This document shows, piece after piece, positions 11,431 to 24,322 of a DNA stretch of 64,000 nucleotides. Under the pieces are notes generated by a model. It saw nothing but the letters and a program-made list of their open reading frames with translations. It ran no database searches and was not told where the DNA came from. Both the position numbers and the translations under genes were made by a program. The DNA comes from Cloeon dipterum (Eukaryota; Arthropoda; Insecta; Ephemeroptera; Baetidae). The stretch spans positions 36,132,335-36,196,334 of the forward strand of contig NC_088788.1 in the NCBI RefSeq assembly GCF_949628265.1. The letters are read 5' to 3'. Numbering within the stretch: position 1 is the stretch's first letter; the number at the start of each line of letters is the position of its first letter.

Positions 11431-12580
11431 ACAAGAAGGCACTAATTGAAATGGAACAAAATCCGCGGAAATGAAATCATTAGGTCGGCACACTTCTTTT
11501 TTGACGCTTCTGATTGGCCGCTGGACCATCTCCTGATTGGCCTCCATTATTTCGCCGCCATATTGACTTCTGACCGGTGGGAATAACCAGCACAGATCGC
11601 AACCCGGACACCGGTGTTTGGTATACAATTTGCTAAACAGCCAAGATTGCATGTCTGTAAGCGTTTTATCATCAAATATTCGCTCCTCGTTGGATTAGTC
11701 TAGTCGAGAGCTTTCGAAATATGTGCAATTCGACCGAAGTCATCAGGGTGTCAAGGGACGAGAGATTATGGACACATTCGGGTGCTTCCAGAGTGTCGTA
11801 TTGTGCAAATTCTTGACAATATATTTTTATGTGAAGCAATACAGATCGCACATTAAGGCATCAATAGTTTTAGGGCTACCCTGACGCCAGGGCTCAATTT
11901 CACATCCTTTCTGATGGTATCTTTCTTGATATCAGGTGAGACCTCCAAAGCATTTTCCTCAGGTGAAAATCAACCGATTGTTTTTAATGATTCACCTGAA
12001 CTAAAAAAATCCCCATTTTTCACCCTTTGGCCTTTCGCACCTCACAAAAATTCGCACCGTGTAGAAATTATCTACTGCAGACCATGTCAAATTCTGGTGG
12101 AAACACCCAAATGAAATATGACCTGATTGAAAATTGATATATATTTGCATTGCGCAATGCTGTCACAGTAAATAAAATCAAGTTTTGTGAGAGCGCAGTT
12201 GTCGATACACGTTTATCGCCAACCAACAGATTTATGTTGTCTTATAAACGCATTAATTTTGTGAGTTTTAGTTTCATTCAGACTGATTTAACCACGTGTA
12301 AGCTCAAATTATAGTATTATAATGAGATTCTCAATTTAATTTTAATGTGCATCATTATAAAAAAATCCTTTTTAATTGCAATGTACTGTGAAGAAACTCT
12401 CTTACTTAGTTATACATTTTTATTACTTGATCAAACTCTCAACTTTAGCTTTCGTATTAGCATAATAAAATAACAAGCCTGGTCAGCATGATGAATCATA
12501 ACCAGCTAGTAGAAATTTTGTTTGCTTCCTGCTGGAAGTTGCAGCCACGCGAATTAAAAAACGCATCAAACGCATTAGCA
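11431..12580. other. Intergenic; CCAAT-like words, no gene recognised
   Basis: TGATTGGCC occurs twice at about 11510-11545 followed by CCGCCATATTG. This is a promoter-like cluster of CCAAT and YY1-like words without a recognisable transcript beside it. The 75-codon minus frame at 11425-11652 has no known domain. Confidence 0.3.
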
Positions 12581-12590
12581 ACCTGTCATA

Positions 12591-12598
12591 TATAAAAG
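12591..12598 (+). promoter_or_regulatory. TATA box candidate before a 49-codon ORF
   Basis: TATAAAAG lies 61 bases before an ATG. This is close to the 69- and 68-base spacing seen for the two TATA-driven RR-2 cuticle genes at 41.5 and 52.7 kb. Confidence 0.4.
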
Positions 12599-12651
12599 CA
12601 CGCTTGTTAGTAAGTTGATCGGAGAAGCCAACTTTCATCGTCGCCTTTAAG

Positions 12652-12801
12652 ATGAATGTCCCAGAATCGAGCACGAGCGGGAAGCAACTCAATGCCTGTG
12701 TGATTTGTAATTACGGCAAGAAATGTGCCCGCCCAGCTGAGAGCCTATATGCGTATGCAACCTTTCTGATTTGGCTGAAAAAAAGTCGCATGACAATGTG
12801 A
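12652..12801 (+). CDS. Small ORF behind a TATA box, product unknown
   Basis: An ATG-led frame of 49 codons begins MNVPESSTSGK and contains a Cys cluster, ACVICNYGKKCARP, around residues 15-28. A possible splice donor (GTATGC) at 12753 could make this exon 1 of a longer gene. I do not recognise a family. Support is positional only: TATA box and start-codon spacing like the nearby cuticle genes. No second exon was identified, so it may be chance. Confidence 0.25.
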   Translation: MNVPESSTSGKQLNACVICNYGKKCARPAESLYAYATFLIWLKKSRMTM

Positions 12802-14140
12802 AAATATTCAGCTGGACCGTATACGTTGTAACCAGTAATAGTAAATGCGACTTTTTTGTTCGAGTATTGAGTCACAGTGACTTACTGAGAGAACCAGTTG
12901 AAAAACTCGACCTGACGAGAGGCTGTGAGTGTCTGGCCTAAAAAAGGGCGGAGAGCAAAACCGCGTAACCGTATGTTGGTGCCATTGACCAGCTCAATAA
13001 ATTATTCAGACACCCAGCTGGTGTGGCGATTACGCAAAATGCTTTCATATGTGTTGTGTGAATTTTCTGACTGACAAAATGAGGCAAAATTCACCTGAAA
13101 TGATTGAAACTGCTTGCAGCTCCAGAGGTGAATGGTCTTTCAGCCGCGTCATGAAATAATGAGAGCAAATTTCTTCTGCAAAGTGTTGAAACAATGGCAT
13201 TGAGATTTGTTTGTTTGTTAAGCGGCGTTTAACCACTTTCGTTCCTGAAGAATCCAGATTGAATTTCTTTTCTTACTCGCAGGCTCAAAGCAAAGAGGAA
13301 ATTTAAGTTTTAAAAAGATTTCTTCTTCAAATTTAACTCGTGTATTTCAATTGATTAACGAAAAAACACAATTCAAATCCGTTTCGTAAATAATTAAATT
13401 GTTTAGGATCTTCAACAGTATGTGCAATATTATCGAGGAACAATTTTTAATTTAGTTAATTAAAATTTCTCAATCCCAGAAACAGCGTCTGCCTATTATA
13501 GGGAAATGAAAACAAACACATCAGCGAGTTGATCTAAACTCGAACACTTTTATTGCGTTATTTTACGAAATTATGCATACACGCAGCAAACAGCGTCAAT
13601 ATAATCATTATCGTTGCGCCAGCAAAAGCGAGTTTTATTTTCTTTCAAACAACTTTTGCGGAACTTAAGACTTTTATTATTTGGGGAAATGTGACCGATT
13701 GGAGAAATATCGTTCGGACCGGAACGAAAAGCTAATTTAATTGCCTCTTAAGCGCCGCTGATATAATATGAAATTGCTTTTGCAGCGCGCAGCACGTGAT
13801 TTGGCAACAAATAAATTAGTCGAGCGGCCAGCTAGCGTAATGCAAGTTCAGTGGGCACCAGGCTAATTTTGCGGCTTCACTCGCCAATCCAACTTTCTGT
13901 GAGATTGGATAAATCTTGGGCAACGAATCGTGATATGCGCTCGAAAGGCACTTGTTCAATTATTGAGAATACGCGAAATTGCATCAAGTGTCCGAAAAGC
14001 TGGGAATATAATCATTACGAAATCAACAAAGCTGCCGATTTTGAAAACTTTCGCCTAACTTCTGACCTTTGATTTGCATTTTAACGAGTTCTCAGCACCA
14101 TCTTCGCGCTGACAGTGTGTAACATGAGACCCAGCTAGGC
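12802..14140. other. Upstream region of the first cuticle gene, no gene recognised
   Basis: AT-rich DNA with short frames only. It probably includes regulatory sequence of the cuticle gene that starts at 14438, but I see no motif strong enough to name. Confidence 0.4.
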
Positions 14141-14344
14141 GTTATATATTTTTGAACCAACTAGAGAGTGAGTGGAACGTGTGTCTGTCACCCTGGGGCC
14201 AGGTTTTGCGCCGCCTGCTCGGTGTCGGCGGCGGCAGCGGCGGCGGTGTGGACGGACGCCGTGGGTCGGACGCGGGAGCAGGCCACACTTTTAGCGGCCA
14301 TCGCCTCTCCAATACTTGCTGCTCCACCAGCGAGCGCGGCGCAT

Positions 14345-14350
14345 TATAAT
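14345..14350 (+). promoter_or_regulatory. TATA-like box of the first cuticle gene
   Basis: TATAAT lies 93 bases before the start codon, near the spacing seen in the other two cuticle genes. A second candidate, TATATAT at 14143-14149, would imply a roughly 260-base leader. Confidence 0.35.
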
Positions 14351-14437
14351 TTCTCGGAAGAGCATTCGGCTGCATGGTGTTGCGCCGTTCGCACTCGCAT
14401 AAAGCACGATCACACTTTCCTTCTCGACGACACCGCC

Positions 14438-17400
14438 ATGGCTCCTCAGATGGTGAAGGGCTCTGCGATTATCCTTGTGAGTATTGATTTTATTCTTTTA
14501 ATTACCCTCGTTTTAATACATCGATGACGTGTTAATTTCGTAAGATGTTGTTACATTGTTGTGCTAATGAAAATCTGTCCAGCGTTTTGAATTAAATCTT
14601 CACGAGTGTAAAAAAATTAGGCTAAATCTTCATCTTACTCGAGGTTAATTATAATTCACTCATTTTCCAATAAGAATTGCCACCCAGATTTTCAAGAGTG
14701 TGTTAAATTCAACAATTGAGGCTGTGAAGCAAGGCCACCAATTGATCCGATCTGACAGAAAATCTCATTTCTTTTATTTCAATTTAACAAGGGCCTTCGA
14801 AGGTTTGAAAGTGATTTATTTTTGAACGTTCTTAACGCACCGAGCAAACGATTCGGCGTACGCTCTCGCTCTCCCTTCAGGCCAGAGGGCAATTAAAGCA
14901 CCTGCTGCTGCAGCTACTATATAAATGGGCTAAAATTTGAGCACACGAGACGCCGTTTCAAGGCCATTTTTGTTATTGTTTAGCCTTAATACGCATGTAC
15001 CCCCGCGGAGCGCCTTTTACCGCACATTTGTACTCTTTGCAGTGCAAGGTCGGTGGTCAGTGAAGCAGAGCGGTAAACGTTGCGATCGTCAAGACAGATT
15101 CTAGTCTTGGGAATCACGACTGCACCTAATTAACCCTGTGGGAAGAGTGCAAGCTGGCGTGAAAATGAGCGATGACGATCCTTTTGCATGGGAACCTGCA
15201 CCGGGGTCGCAGTGAATGCTGCAGAGAAGTTTGGATTGAAGTTGGAAATGAAAGGGAAAAATAAAAATTGGAAAAGCTAATATTATCATAGGTTGCCGTT
15301 CAAAATCAGCTCCTACTGTATTTCACAATTTAGGGAATTTTTATTCAATACTCGCATGCCATAGGACAGATCGCAAAGATTTGGGTAAAAATAAGGCAAA
15401 AAAATCATTTATTTTTAGAGAAATTTGGCCAAATCTGATTTTTACTGTTTTTTGGCTCTTATTGCTAAATTTCATAAAGAAATAAACTCAATAAACTTTA
15501 CTTGCTACAAAAAATGCAAAATGATCTTAATTGTTGGTCAGCTATTAAGCTCTATACTTTATATCGATTGGAATCTTATTGGAATGGGAAATCACGACGT
15601 ACGAAATTAATGATCTGCCGTCTGCAGCGCACACGCCAGTTGTTGGCACAGAAGTAAAAGCAACACAAATCGATGGTTTCCTCGCTCGCTCTTCAAATAA
15701 ATTAATGTGTTCAATGCAGCTTACAAAATATAATGCACGCTTGTTTCACTCGCGAACGTTCATAATGCTCACACGACCAGCTTTCCCGCATTAACTGCCC
15801 CCACACACGCAAAAAAATGACGAAAATTAGACGGCGCACCGGTCTGCACCGGTCGGAACTGAACATTCACGACGCAGAGCAGCAGCAGGCGTGCCGAAAT
15901 AAGCAGATTGTTCAATACACACATTTGTACATTGTCTCTGACAATTTCTCCACCGAGCCAGTAGAACCAGTTGAGTTTTCCCTAACGTGTTGCATATGTG
16001 TGACAAGGAAACGCACTCTCGGCGCAACCCCAAATACGCCAAAGGGCAGAAGTAAATCAAACGAAAATAAAAAAATAGGCGGGAAAGTGAGCGGTGTAGT
16101 GCAGCAATAATGCACTTGTTTTACTGCCGGGCGTGCGAGTAACGCGCGCACTTTTACAAATAATTGCACTCGTTCAAATCGCAGCTCGCGGCCATCCTGG
16201 CCTGCAGTGTTGAGGCCGTGCGGGTCGGCGACGCCAGCGCCAACCAGAGGCCGCTCTTCCTGTCGGCCCCTGAGCCCAGGCTGCATTACTTCAACTCCCT
16301 GGCGTCCCCCGAGGCGGCCCCGGCGCCCGTCTCCGAGCAGCCCGAGCCCGAGAACCCCGTCACCCCGCGGCTGCCCACGGAGCTGGGCGTGCAGCTGGAG
16401 AACGTGATCAACTCGCTGCGCTACCGCTACCCCGACCCAACCACCACCCCCCGTCCCGGCACCTTCAGGGCGTCGGTGTACGTGCCCCCCGGCCTGCCGA
16501 GCGCCTTCTCCCGCCAGCCGCCGCAGCCCCAGGGCAGCGACGTGCCCCTGTTCACCGCCCCTGACGGCACCCTCATTCCGGGAATTTCCGACATCGACCG
16601 CGCCGTGGCCTCCAACCGGCTGCAGCAGGAACAAGCCCGCAGGGACCAGAATGACGCGATCCAGGCCGAGGTACTTTCAGTTTTTTTTCTGCTGTCCTAT
16701 CTGTAATGAGATCGTTTTCATCATTGCCTTTCATGCAAATTTATCTCTGCTTGCGAAAATGCCTTCCTTTCAAAGCGCGAGGATTTTTTTTCTAGTGGAA
16801 ACGATAAAATCAATTATATTATGCTCCAGGAGATGCATTGTTCAAGTAACTGGAAGTGGATTTATTGTTTTTGGTCAAGCAGACATTTTTCATTCATTGT
16901 TGCTGCAATAATGCTAGCTTTGTTTGAACGTTCCGAATAAAGAAGCTCGGACGAGAAATAGAAATGCGAAAGCCGGGATGCAGTCAAGCGTTTTATGCCG
17001 TTTCCTAACTATTAAACAGCGCCTGATCGCAAGCCATATCATTGAAATCTTTCAATTAGATGCACGCTGCAGGACTGATTGAACGGTTCCAATTTATTTC
17101 GCTTACAGCATGTGCCTGAAATATTTCCACCGAGCACAAAATCGATTAGGATTAGAATTATCATTTTCTTCCTTGAAAAGTACGAGTTAGAGGTGTCTCA
17201 GCCGCGAGATTAAAGGCGGCGGCTGGCCATTTTCACTGGCGGCTGGTGGCTGGCGCGGCTGAAAATATTTTAAACGTGAAGGTTGATAGTGATTAATGGT
17301 CCGAAGGGCCGTAAGGCCTCTATGTATGTTTTCTCCTGCACACTTTTTAATTTTTTACCCTCTTTCACCGGTGGCTGGCGGCTGCCAAAATTTGCCGGCT

Positions 17401-20400
17401 GGCGCGGCTGGCTGAGACCTCTAGAGCAAGTGTTTCGATTATTTTACCAACTGAATATTTTTTTTTGTTTTTTGAAAACAACCTCGAGTGGTCGCACTTT
17501 TCAAATATTGAATATTTCTCGTTAGGTATTGCGACGTGTGCAGCAGGAAGCCCTTGAGGTCATCAGGGAGTCGGTCAGTCTGATCACCACCAACCCTGGC
17601 GCCCGTCGCAGACCCAACACCGTGATCCGCCCCCAGCAACTGATGCAAAGCCCTGGACAAACGCAAACCGTCTTCCAGCAGCAGCAGCAGCAACCGTCGT
17701 TCCAATTCCTCCAGCAGTTCCCGGTCGCCCAGCCTCAGCAGGGTTTCGTTCCTAGCCCACCCACCCCTCCCACTCCGCCTACCCCTCCTTCTCCTCCCGA
17801 GGTGCCTCAGGTTCCTCAAGTTCCTCAAGTTCCACAGGTGCCACAGGTGCCACAAATTCCGCAGATTCCTCAGCTCCCTCAGCTCCCGTCTCTTCCTTTC
17901 CAGCCCGTTCCCGCCTTCCCCGCGGCGCCCGCTTACCCCTCCTTTCCCCTGACTTCCGACCAACAACCGCTCTTCCAGCAGCAGGCCTCAACCTTGGTCC
18001 ACGCGGCAAACCCTCCCATCACCGGAGTTTCGTACTCCAATACCTACCACGTGAGAAAATACATAATTGACTCGTTAACCCTGAATATTTGTTGCTAAAC
18101 GGTTGCACTCTTAATAGGCTAATGGCGCCGGCCGGTTTGACTGGGCGTTTCGCAATTAATAGAGATGTCAAACGTTTTATGCTCTTTGACTACTTTCACG
18201 AAAAAAATGCGCAACCCATCACCATCAGAAGAATATCTTAAAAACGATCTTTCCATTGTTTGGTGACAGACGTGCAAGGTGAAATTGATCATTTCCTTTG
18301 TGCGGAACCACAGTTCGCACACCTCTGCCTCTATCTCGTGATCGCAACAGCGCAGAGGTGTAGCCGCGAGAAGCACACTTCACCTATTACACAAGACGCC
18401 TGCAGCAAACTAAAACGAGTTCACCGGTTATGAAGTTCAAAGCGAGCAGCTTTTTATTAAGTGCATTAGCTCAAAATATATGATTGACCGCCGTTCTAAA
18501 GACATGCTTTTTTATAACTTGTCAGTGATCTGCACTTTTGAAAGTAGAAATTTCTTAAGAACAACTTGTCCACAATCGATATCATGCACACCGTGTATTT
18601 TCGTGATTTATTCTATTCTTCGATCCCTATCATTTGAAAACGGCGTTTCCGGCTCATTCAAATCGCACCTTTCGAATCTGCATCGCACGATATTAATTCA
18701 TTTGTGTTTCCATTTTAGGTTTCCATGAAGAGGCCTCAAATCCTGTGATCTAGATCATCACCTCAATCATCGCGCAGCATCCTATGATTAACCGCATCTT
18801 TTCACTCGCACGCATTTTGCAAGGTCGCGCTCATTTCCATTAACCCATCCACACATTTGTAATTATCGTCATTACCAATAATCCTTGAGACGCAAGCTTG
18901 TTTTGTAGTTTGTAAATCTCGTTATGTATAAAAAATGCGCGCTCAGCTAAATCTAGAGAAAGGTGTTTCATTTATACGAACGCACTCCTCACTTGCATCT
19001 CAATCAATATAATGTCTCTCTCTGACTGTCAGCAGACGATAGCTGGAAGCAATTAAAAAATTTCAGTCGTGCTCTAGTCAAGATGCCGAGCATGACTTTT
19101 TCATTCAATCGCGCAACACTTCTTATTTACTAGAGCACTTTTATATTACATGTGTTTAAAACTAGGTCTCTGCATTATGACGACGCGCTGCAATAATCCT
19201 CACGAATAATAACTATGCGAGTGGGCGAATCAACGCAATTAATTTGAAAACCATAACTTCTGGTTTTCACTCTCGCGCGGTATTTTTCGAGCGAAAAAGC
19301 TTTTATTACATCAAATCGGGAAGCAAGAAACTTATTTTGAACCAGTTTACGGAGCGGCCCATTTATTGCTGCGCGTAAATTGTAACAATGGATCGAGGAA
19401 AGTCGTGACCACAACACAGTCAATCGGAGAGCAACACGGTTATGCAATTTTTGCAGCAACTCTCAAAGTTTATTGATCTCACCGAGTAATTTGCTTTGCA
19501 GCTCCTGAGAATTCACATGCTACCCGATTTCAAGGATTCAAATCACGGGATGAGAGGACAGAAATCTGTCCTGCGAGAGACGACTTCCTGTGATCTTGGA
19601 TTCGACATGCTTTCGGGCAGTGGCGCAAATCAAGGATTTTATTTTTTACTAGAACTAAGTTAGTGGTTGTTTTCTAGTGCTATTTTTGGGTCAGACAACG
19701 ATTGCTTCCATTCTCATTCAATTGCTGCAATGAAATTCAAGGCAATGCCATTATTTTTCAGCTGCTAAGAGGAATGTGCTCTCTGACATTTCGCTTCATT
19801 GAATGTATAGCGGCGCGAGAGAACAATGAGCAGATTGAGCAAACTGACATGGGTGGATCAGAGGTGCAAATTGTCGAACATCTGATAAGCCGCCAATTGC
19901 ACTGCCAAAACACTACAATACAGCAGTGACAAAAATTATGCAATTTTTTATTGAAAGATTATTTTAATCCAAGGTTGATATAATTACGCGGTTTAAAGTT
20001 GTTCATTGAAATTTTGAAATCCTGACGAGTGAACAACATGAATAGCGTGTTGCATGATCGAAACACTAAACTTTCAGAGTCTAATTAAATTATAATAAAA
20101 ATGTTCGCGAAATGTTTAATCATATTCGTAATTCTTAAATTGACCTTAACATTTTTTGCCCGAAAGTCTTGTCCTACACTACTCTAAAAGCGCTCATCTT
20201 CTTAATTATTATGTCAAATCAATACTCTGCAAAATAGAACGTTACTTTCACGCGGCGGTCAGCGAACGTCATCGAATCCTGTGGGTGCTGGAGCTGCTCT
20301 TTGATTCGGCCGGTGCGATAATGCAGAAGGTCTCGTGCATCCAATAGTAGTTGTTGCAACAACAAATGCTCCTTTGAACGAAGGAGAGATGCTTTGCTAT

Positions 20401-23400
20401 ATGGTTTCATCGCGTGCAACGGACGAAAATAGTGGGAGGTATGAGCACAACTCAATCTGCGTGCCCTGGCTGCTCTTCTCATTGTATTGCATCTTCGCGG
20501 TGGGTGCATCAGCAAGAAGTGGACCTCTCTGCTCGCGGACTAGGCTTATTTCGGTCACTTGGCGAACACTCAAAGGATTTCAAACTTGTTCAAGATGAGC
20601 AGATACAAGGTTTGCATTGCTTTTTTACCGCCGGCATGTCAGTTTTGGATGAAGGTGTAACTTTTTGGATTTAAAATTATTTCTAGTTCAAAATTTTCTA
20701 TTATTTTTATTTATTTGTTGGCTGCAACTCTTTTTATTTGGACTAAATAGTTTTTTTGGATTTTGATAGCTGGCCCTGGCTGTCTTTGGTTTATAGACGT
20801 GTGAGAAGAACGTGGAAGTTAGTAGAAAAAAACGTTAAAATAGCTGCATGAACTGTAAAAATAATTTTAACAGTGATTTATAATATTAATTTTAGCTGCA
20901 ATGAAAAATTAATTTGCGTGATCACCCATTAATTATGTCATATCATTTGGAGAACTGAAACATTGTTCAGGCCTCGGTAAAGAGTTAAAATTAACGCTGT
21001 TGCAGTTGCTGATTTCCATGGGCTCATCAAGTTTTGATAGCAATTTCTAGCTAAAGACTGTCTCTCGTCGAGGTTATCAGATCATGTCAGGCATACAAAG
21101 AGCGTGCGTGTTAGCTGAAACGATCGCGAAACATGTTGACTCGCACAAGTCTCAATTGCACATGCACGTCTCTTTGTGCGAAAGGAGGCTAGACACGCTA
21201 GATAAATTCACCCTTATTTGGTTCCACAACCTGAACCGTAGGTGCTCTATTGTCTCAACTTATATTCATAGATCAAAATAAAGCTTAATAGAATATTTGC
21301 GATAGTTCCTTTTACCGTTACAATAACTTAGAAAGAAGCTAAAAATTTCCCAGGTTGTTGATTAGATTTGTGAGAAAATCTACTCAAATGTTTGCATGCA
21401 TTGTCTCCCTACTGTAAAACCATGATTTATTTCACAATTTAGGCAATTTTTCCTCAAAATTCGCACACTGTTGGATAGATGGCAACGAAAGGGATTGAAA
21501 TCAAGCGAAAAAATCTATAAATTTAGCAAATTATGAAATTTAACTTTTCCTCGGTCCTGTTTTCATTATTACACAAATACATAATTAACTTATTGAACTA
21601 CTTTCCAAAGCTAACAATGCAAAATTTTCTTAATTGTTAGCCTGTAAAGCTCTACTTTAACAAGAGCAATTTTTGGAACACAACAAACAAAACCTTGGCC
21701 GCGAGTTCAGCGTTTATTAGACACGCATGACTTATATGGAATCGAATCGTAATAATAAGCACGCAGCAGCGATGCTTAAGTCACGATTCTTCACAGAAAT
21801 GATGCAAAATTGAATCACCGAAATTGGGTAAAAGTTGGAACAGGATCTTGGATGAGAAAATTAGAGTATTATTCGTGTCTAGACCGGATCTCGAGTTGGT
21901 TCATCCAGGAAGAGTGCGGAAATTAATTGGTTTACGCTGCAGCTCAGCCTCGCCAAGCATAAAAAACGCTCTTCATTCACGCGACTTTTGCTTTCGCCGT
22001 CATGTATATAATTAAAGTGGGTCTCTGTACTCAAAACAAAAACAACAGCCACTCACTTTTGACATTTGAATTTGCAGCTTGGTAAACTTTAGCAGCTTGC
22101 TCTTTCACACTGCAGCCACTCGTGTCTCGAATATCTTATGCGCTCCCTGCTCATTCAGTTTATTCATTCCAGGTTTTGTTTGCGTCGCTATTGCTACTGC
22201 ACTTCTTTCATTTTGGATCGACTGTCGACTTCAGGGGCCTGGCTCCCACGAGCAACAGTAAGGTATGAAGCTTAAATAAAAATATAGTAAAAAAATTACT
22301 GATAAACCATCAATGGAATTTTAAAAATTAACTTTATTTTTGATTAAATGGAATAAAGAGCGGAAATAAAATAAATTACTGCAAAACTTGCTCTAAAAAG
22401 AGGATGCGTATTTTAATCTTTGAATCTCAAAATTCTGGAAAATCCTTGTTGCCAAAGCATGAACTCGCCCCTTTTAGGATTCAGTTGAAGCCAAAATTGA
22501 GCCACCGTAATTTTTTTTAAAGTTGGCAAGCTTTTCAAATGGCGAGAACTGTTTTCCTTCCTTGAAATCTGATTTAATTTCACAGCAAAGGTTTCAGGAC
22601 AGATCTCGACGAGAGGAATCGAAATTTGCCAAGAAAATGTGCTCAAACGCTGGAAATTTAGGAGAAAATTTGAATTTTTACTTGAAGCAAGGTCAATTTT
22701 TGGTTATTGCAAATTGAAGAACAATTTGTTTATTGATAAACTGCTTATTGCATCCAATATTGATTGAATTTTTTTGCAATTGGATGTATGTAATTAGGTA
22801 CAATTTATTGTGATGAGTTATGTGCATGCCAAAATTCAAATAAAGATTAATATTATTATAATTAAAATAATTTTAAACTGTCGCCCTGTATAAATCCACT
22901 TGAAGTCGCCAATAATAATTGTGCAACACCTTCCTAAAAATTCTTCCTGCAAGACATAATGTTCCGTGTGCGAACTATTAAAACTCTTTCAGTTTTCACG
23001 GCTGCTTGTTATTCTGCATCGTCACCTGTGACATTTCCTTTTTCTTGGCAAGTGGCGTGTCTTTGTAAACTGCTGCAAAACTAGTATATGGCCTCGGCAC
23101 TGTTATCGTCGCAACGTACGGTGCCCCATATAAAGGGTTAAAAGGACCTCCATTGTCTGAGGCAACCTCCAAGATTGCAAATTATTTAAAAGGTGCAATG
23201 GACCGTTTAGTTTCGAAGGGCAGACGAAAAGGCAGAGTCATGACAAATTTGCAAATGGTTGACTGATTCATATGCAACCTGCGTCTCTCTCATCTGCACA
23301 CGGTTGTATAAGTCTGCCCCTTTTTTAAAGTAGATCGACAAAAGCGGCGAAAATTGAAAATTATTTGAATTGTTGGGTGCAACAAGCAGTTTGTTGTTCT

Positions 23401-24322
23401 ACAATTTGCAATGATAAAAAATGTACACCACTTGAGCACATTTTCTTGGCAGATTTCGATTCCTCTCGTTGAGGATCTGTTCAAAAGCGTATGAAACCTT
23501 TTAGGAAAACTCTTTGTTGTGAAATAAAATAGAAATTCAAATAAGGAGACAGTCGTCACCATTTTGCAGCCAATTTTCTCAAATACTTAAGTCAATTTTG
23601 GCTTCAACTTAATTATGAGGGATCAGTTCATGCATTGACAACAAGCATTTTCCAGGATTTTGTGGTATCTTTAAGTATATTAAAAGATCAATTTTAATCA
23701 TTTTGTAGGTTATAGGAGAATACATGTATCGGCATGCGACGGACGATTGGGAAAGAAGCGGCAACATCGCCGACAAGTGGGAGGAGCGCAAGAACGGGGT
23801 GGTTCGCGGCCAGTACGCCCTGCTGCAGCCGGACGGCCAAATCCGCACGGTCGACTACGTTGTGCACGAGCCAGGGAAGGGCAAGGGTGGTTTCAAGGTG
23901 GTCGTGCGCTACTGGCCTGGACCGCAGCTGCTCATGAGCTCGATGACCCTCAGCGAGACGCTCGTTAATCACCCCCAGCCTGCGATCAACAACTTTGCAC
24001 TTTATGGTGAATATATTTAGAGGAAATTGTGTCAATATTTTCTTTGGCTTTTAATTTCTGAATTATTTCAATATTGATGCAGCCAATTACAATTTCACGA
24101 AAAACAGTGTCTAATATGATTTGAAAGTTTAATAAAACAATCCCAATTTCAGGGAAAGCGATTGACGATGATCAGTCTGAAAGGTTGCGGCGATCATTGA
24201 AAATGTTTGCGCCACTAAGATCGGAAATGGAAGAGTTCAAGCGTTTCACCAGCACGCCCCACGAAGAAGACGTTGCTCATGTCAAGTCGAGGAAAAACGC
24301 AAGAGTGGCCATCATCAGATAA
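14438..24322 (+). CDS. Cuticular protein with divergent Rebers-Riddiford domain (5 exons)
   Basis: Exons 14438-14476, 16185-16670, 17526-18050, 23709-24006 and 24153-24322 join in phase (0, 0, 0, 1) to about 505 residues. Exon 1 plus the start of exon 2 gives a signal peptide (MAPQMVKGSAIIL, then LAAILACSVEAV). Residues about 28-175 are Pro-rich. Exon 3 has a Gln run and repeats of PPT and VPQ. Exon 4 carries a chitin-binding type 4 signature, GVVRGQYALLQPDGQIRTVDY, followed by an unusual Gly/Lys insert and FKVVVRYWPG. Exon 5 is charged and basic. Role: secreted structural component of chitinous cuticle. The RR domain departs from RR-2 both before and after the core. The 5.7-kb third intron holds family B and C repeats. 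The start codon was chosen because it opens the signal peptide; upstream in-frame codons are probably leader. Confidence 0.85.
15300..15560. repeat. Family C dispersed repeat, copy 2
   Basis: Reverse orientation. It contains CTCCTACTGTATTTCACAATT and AATAAACTCAATAAACT, shared with the copies at 21.4, 40.7 and 50.0 kb. It sits in intron 1 of the first cuticle gene. Confidence 0.55.
17190..17421. mobile_element. Family D MITE, copy 1 (TA target duplication)
   Basis: It starts GAGGTGTCTCAGCC and ends GGCTGAGACCTC, with TA on each outer side. Subterminal GGCTGGC/GGCGGCTGG words recur near both ends. The same termini occur at 58990-59305. The TA duplication suggests a Tc1/mariner-type non-autonomous element. 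It lies in intron 2 of the cuticle gene. Confidence 0.65.
21305..21665. repeat. Family C dispersed repeat, copy 3
   Basis: Reverse orientation; contains GTCTCCCTACTGTAAAACCA, GGCAACGAAAGGGATTG and CCTGTAAAGCTC. Lies in intron 3 of the first cuticle gene. Confidence 0.65.
22396..22904. repeat. Family B dispersed repeat, copy 1
   Basis: Contains AAAATTCTGGAAAATCC, AGATCTCGACGAGAGGAATC and GCCAAGAAAATGTG, with the end TGTATAAATCCACTTGAA, which resembles the inverted end of the 54.8 kb copy. Lies in intron 3 of the first cuticle gene. Confidence 0.6.
23310..23690. repeat. Family B dispersed repeat, copy 2
   Basis: Reverse orientation. Shares CACATTTTCTTGGCAGATTT and AAATAAGGAGACAGTCG with other copies. 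It ends only about 20 bases before exon 4 of the cuticle gene at 23709, so it may contribute to the 3' end of intron 3. Confidence 0.6.

Noticed and set aside
14168-14437. Upstream in-frame extension of the first cuticle gene
   Set aside because: It would place about 90 Arg/Ala-rich residues before a clear signal peptide. A secreted protein should start at 14438, and a TATA-like word at 14345 lies inside the extension.
15912-16634. 240-codon minus-strand frame
   Set aside because: It is antisense to cuticle exon 2 and consists of Gly/Arg/Val-rich low complexity. It follows from the GC-biased codons of the real exon, and its right part runs through intron.
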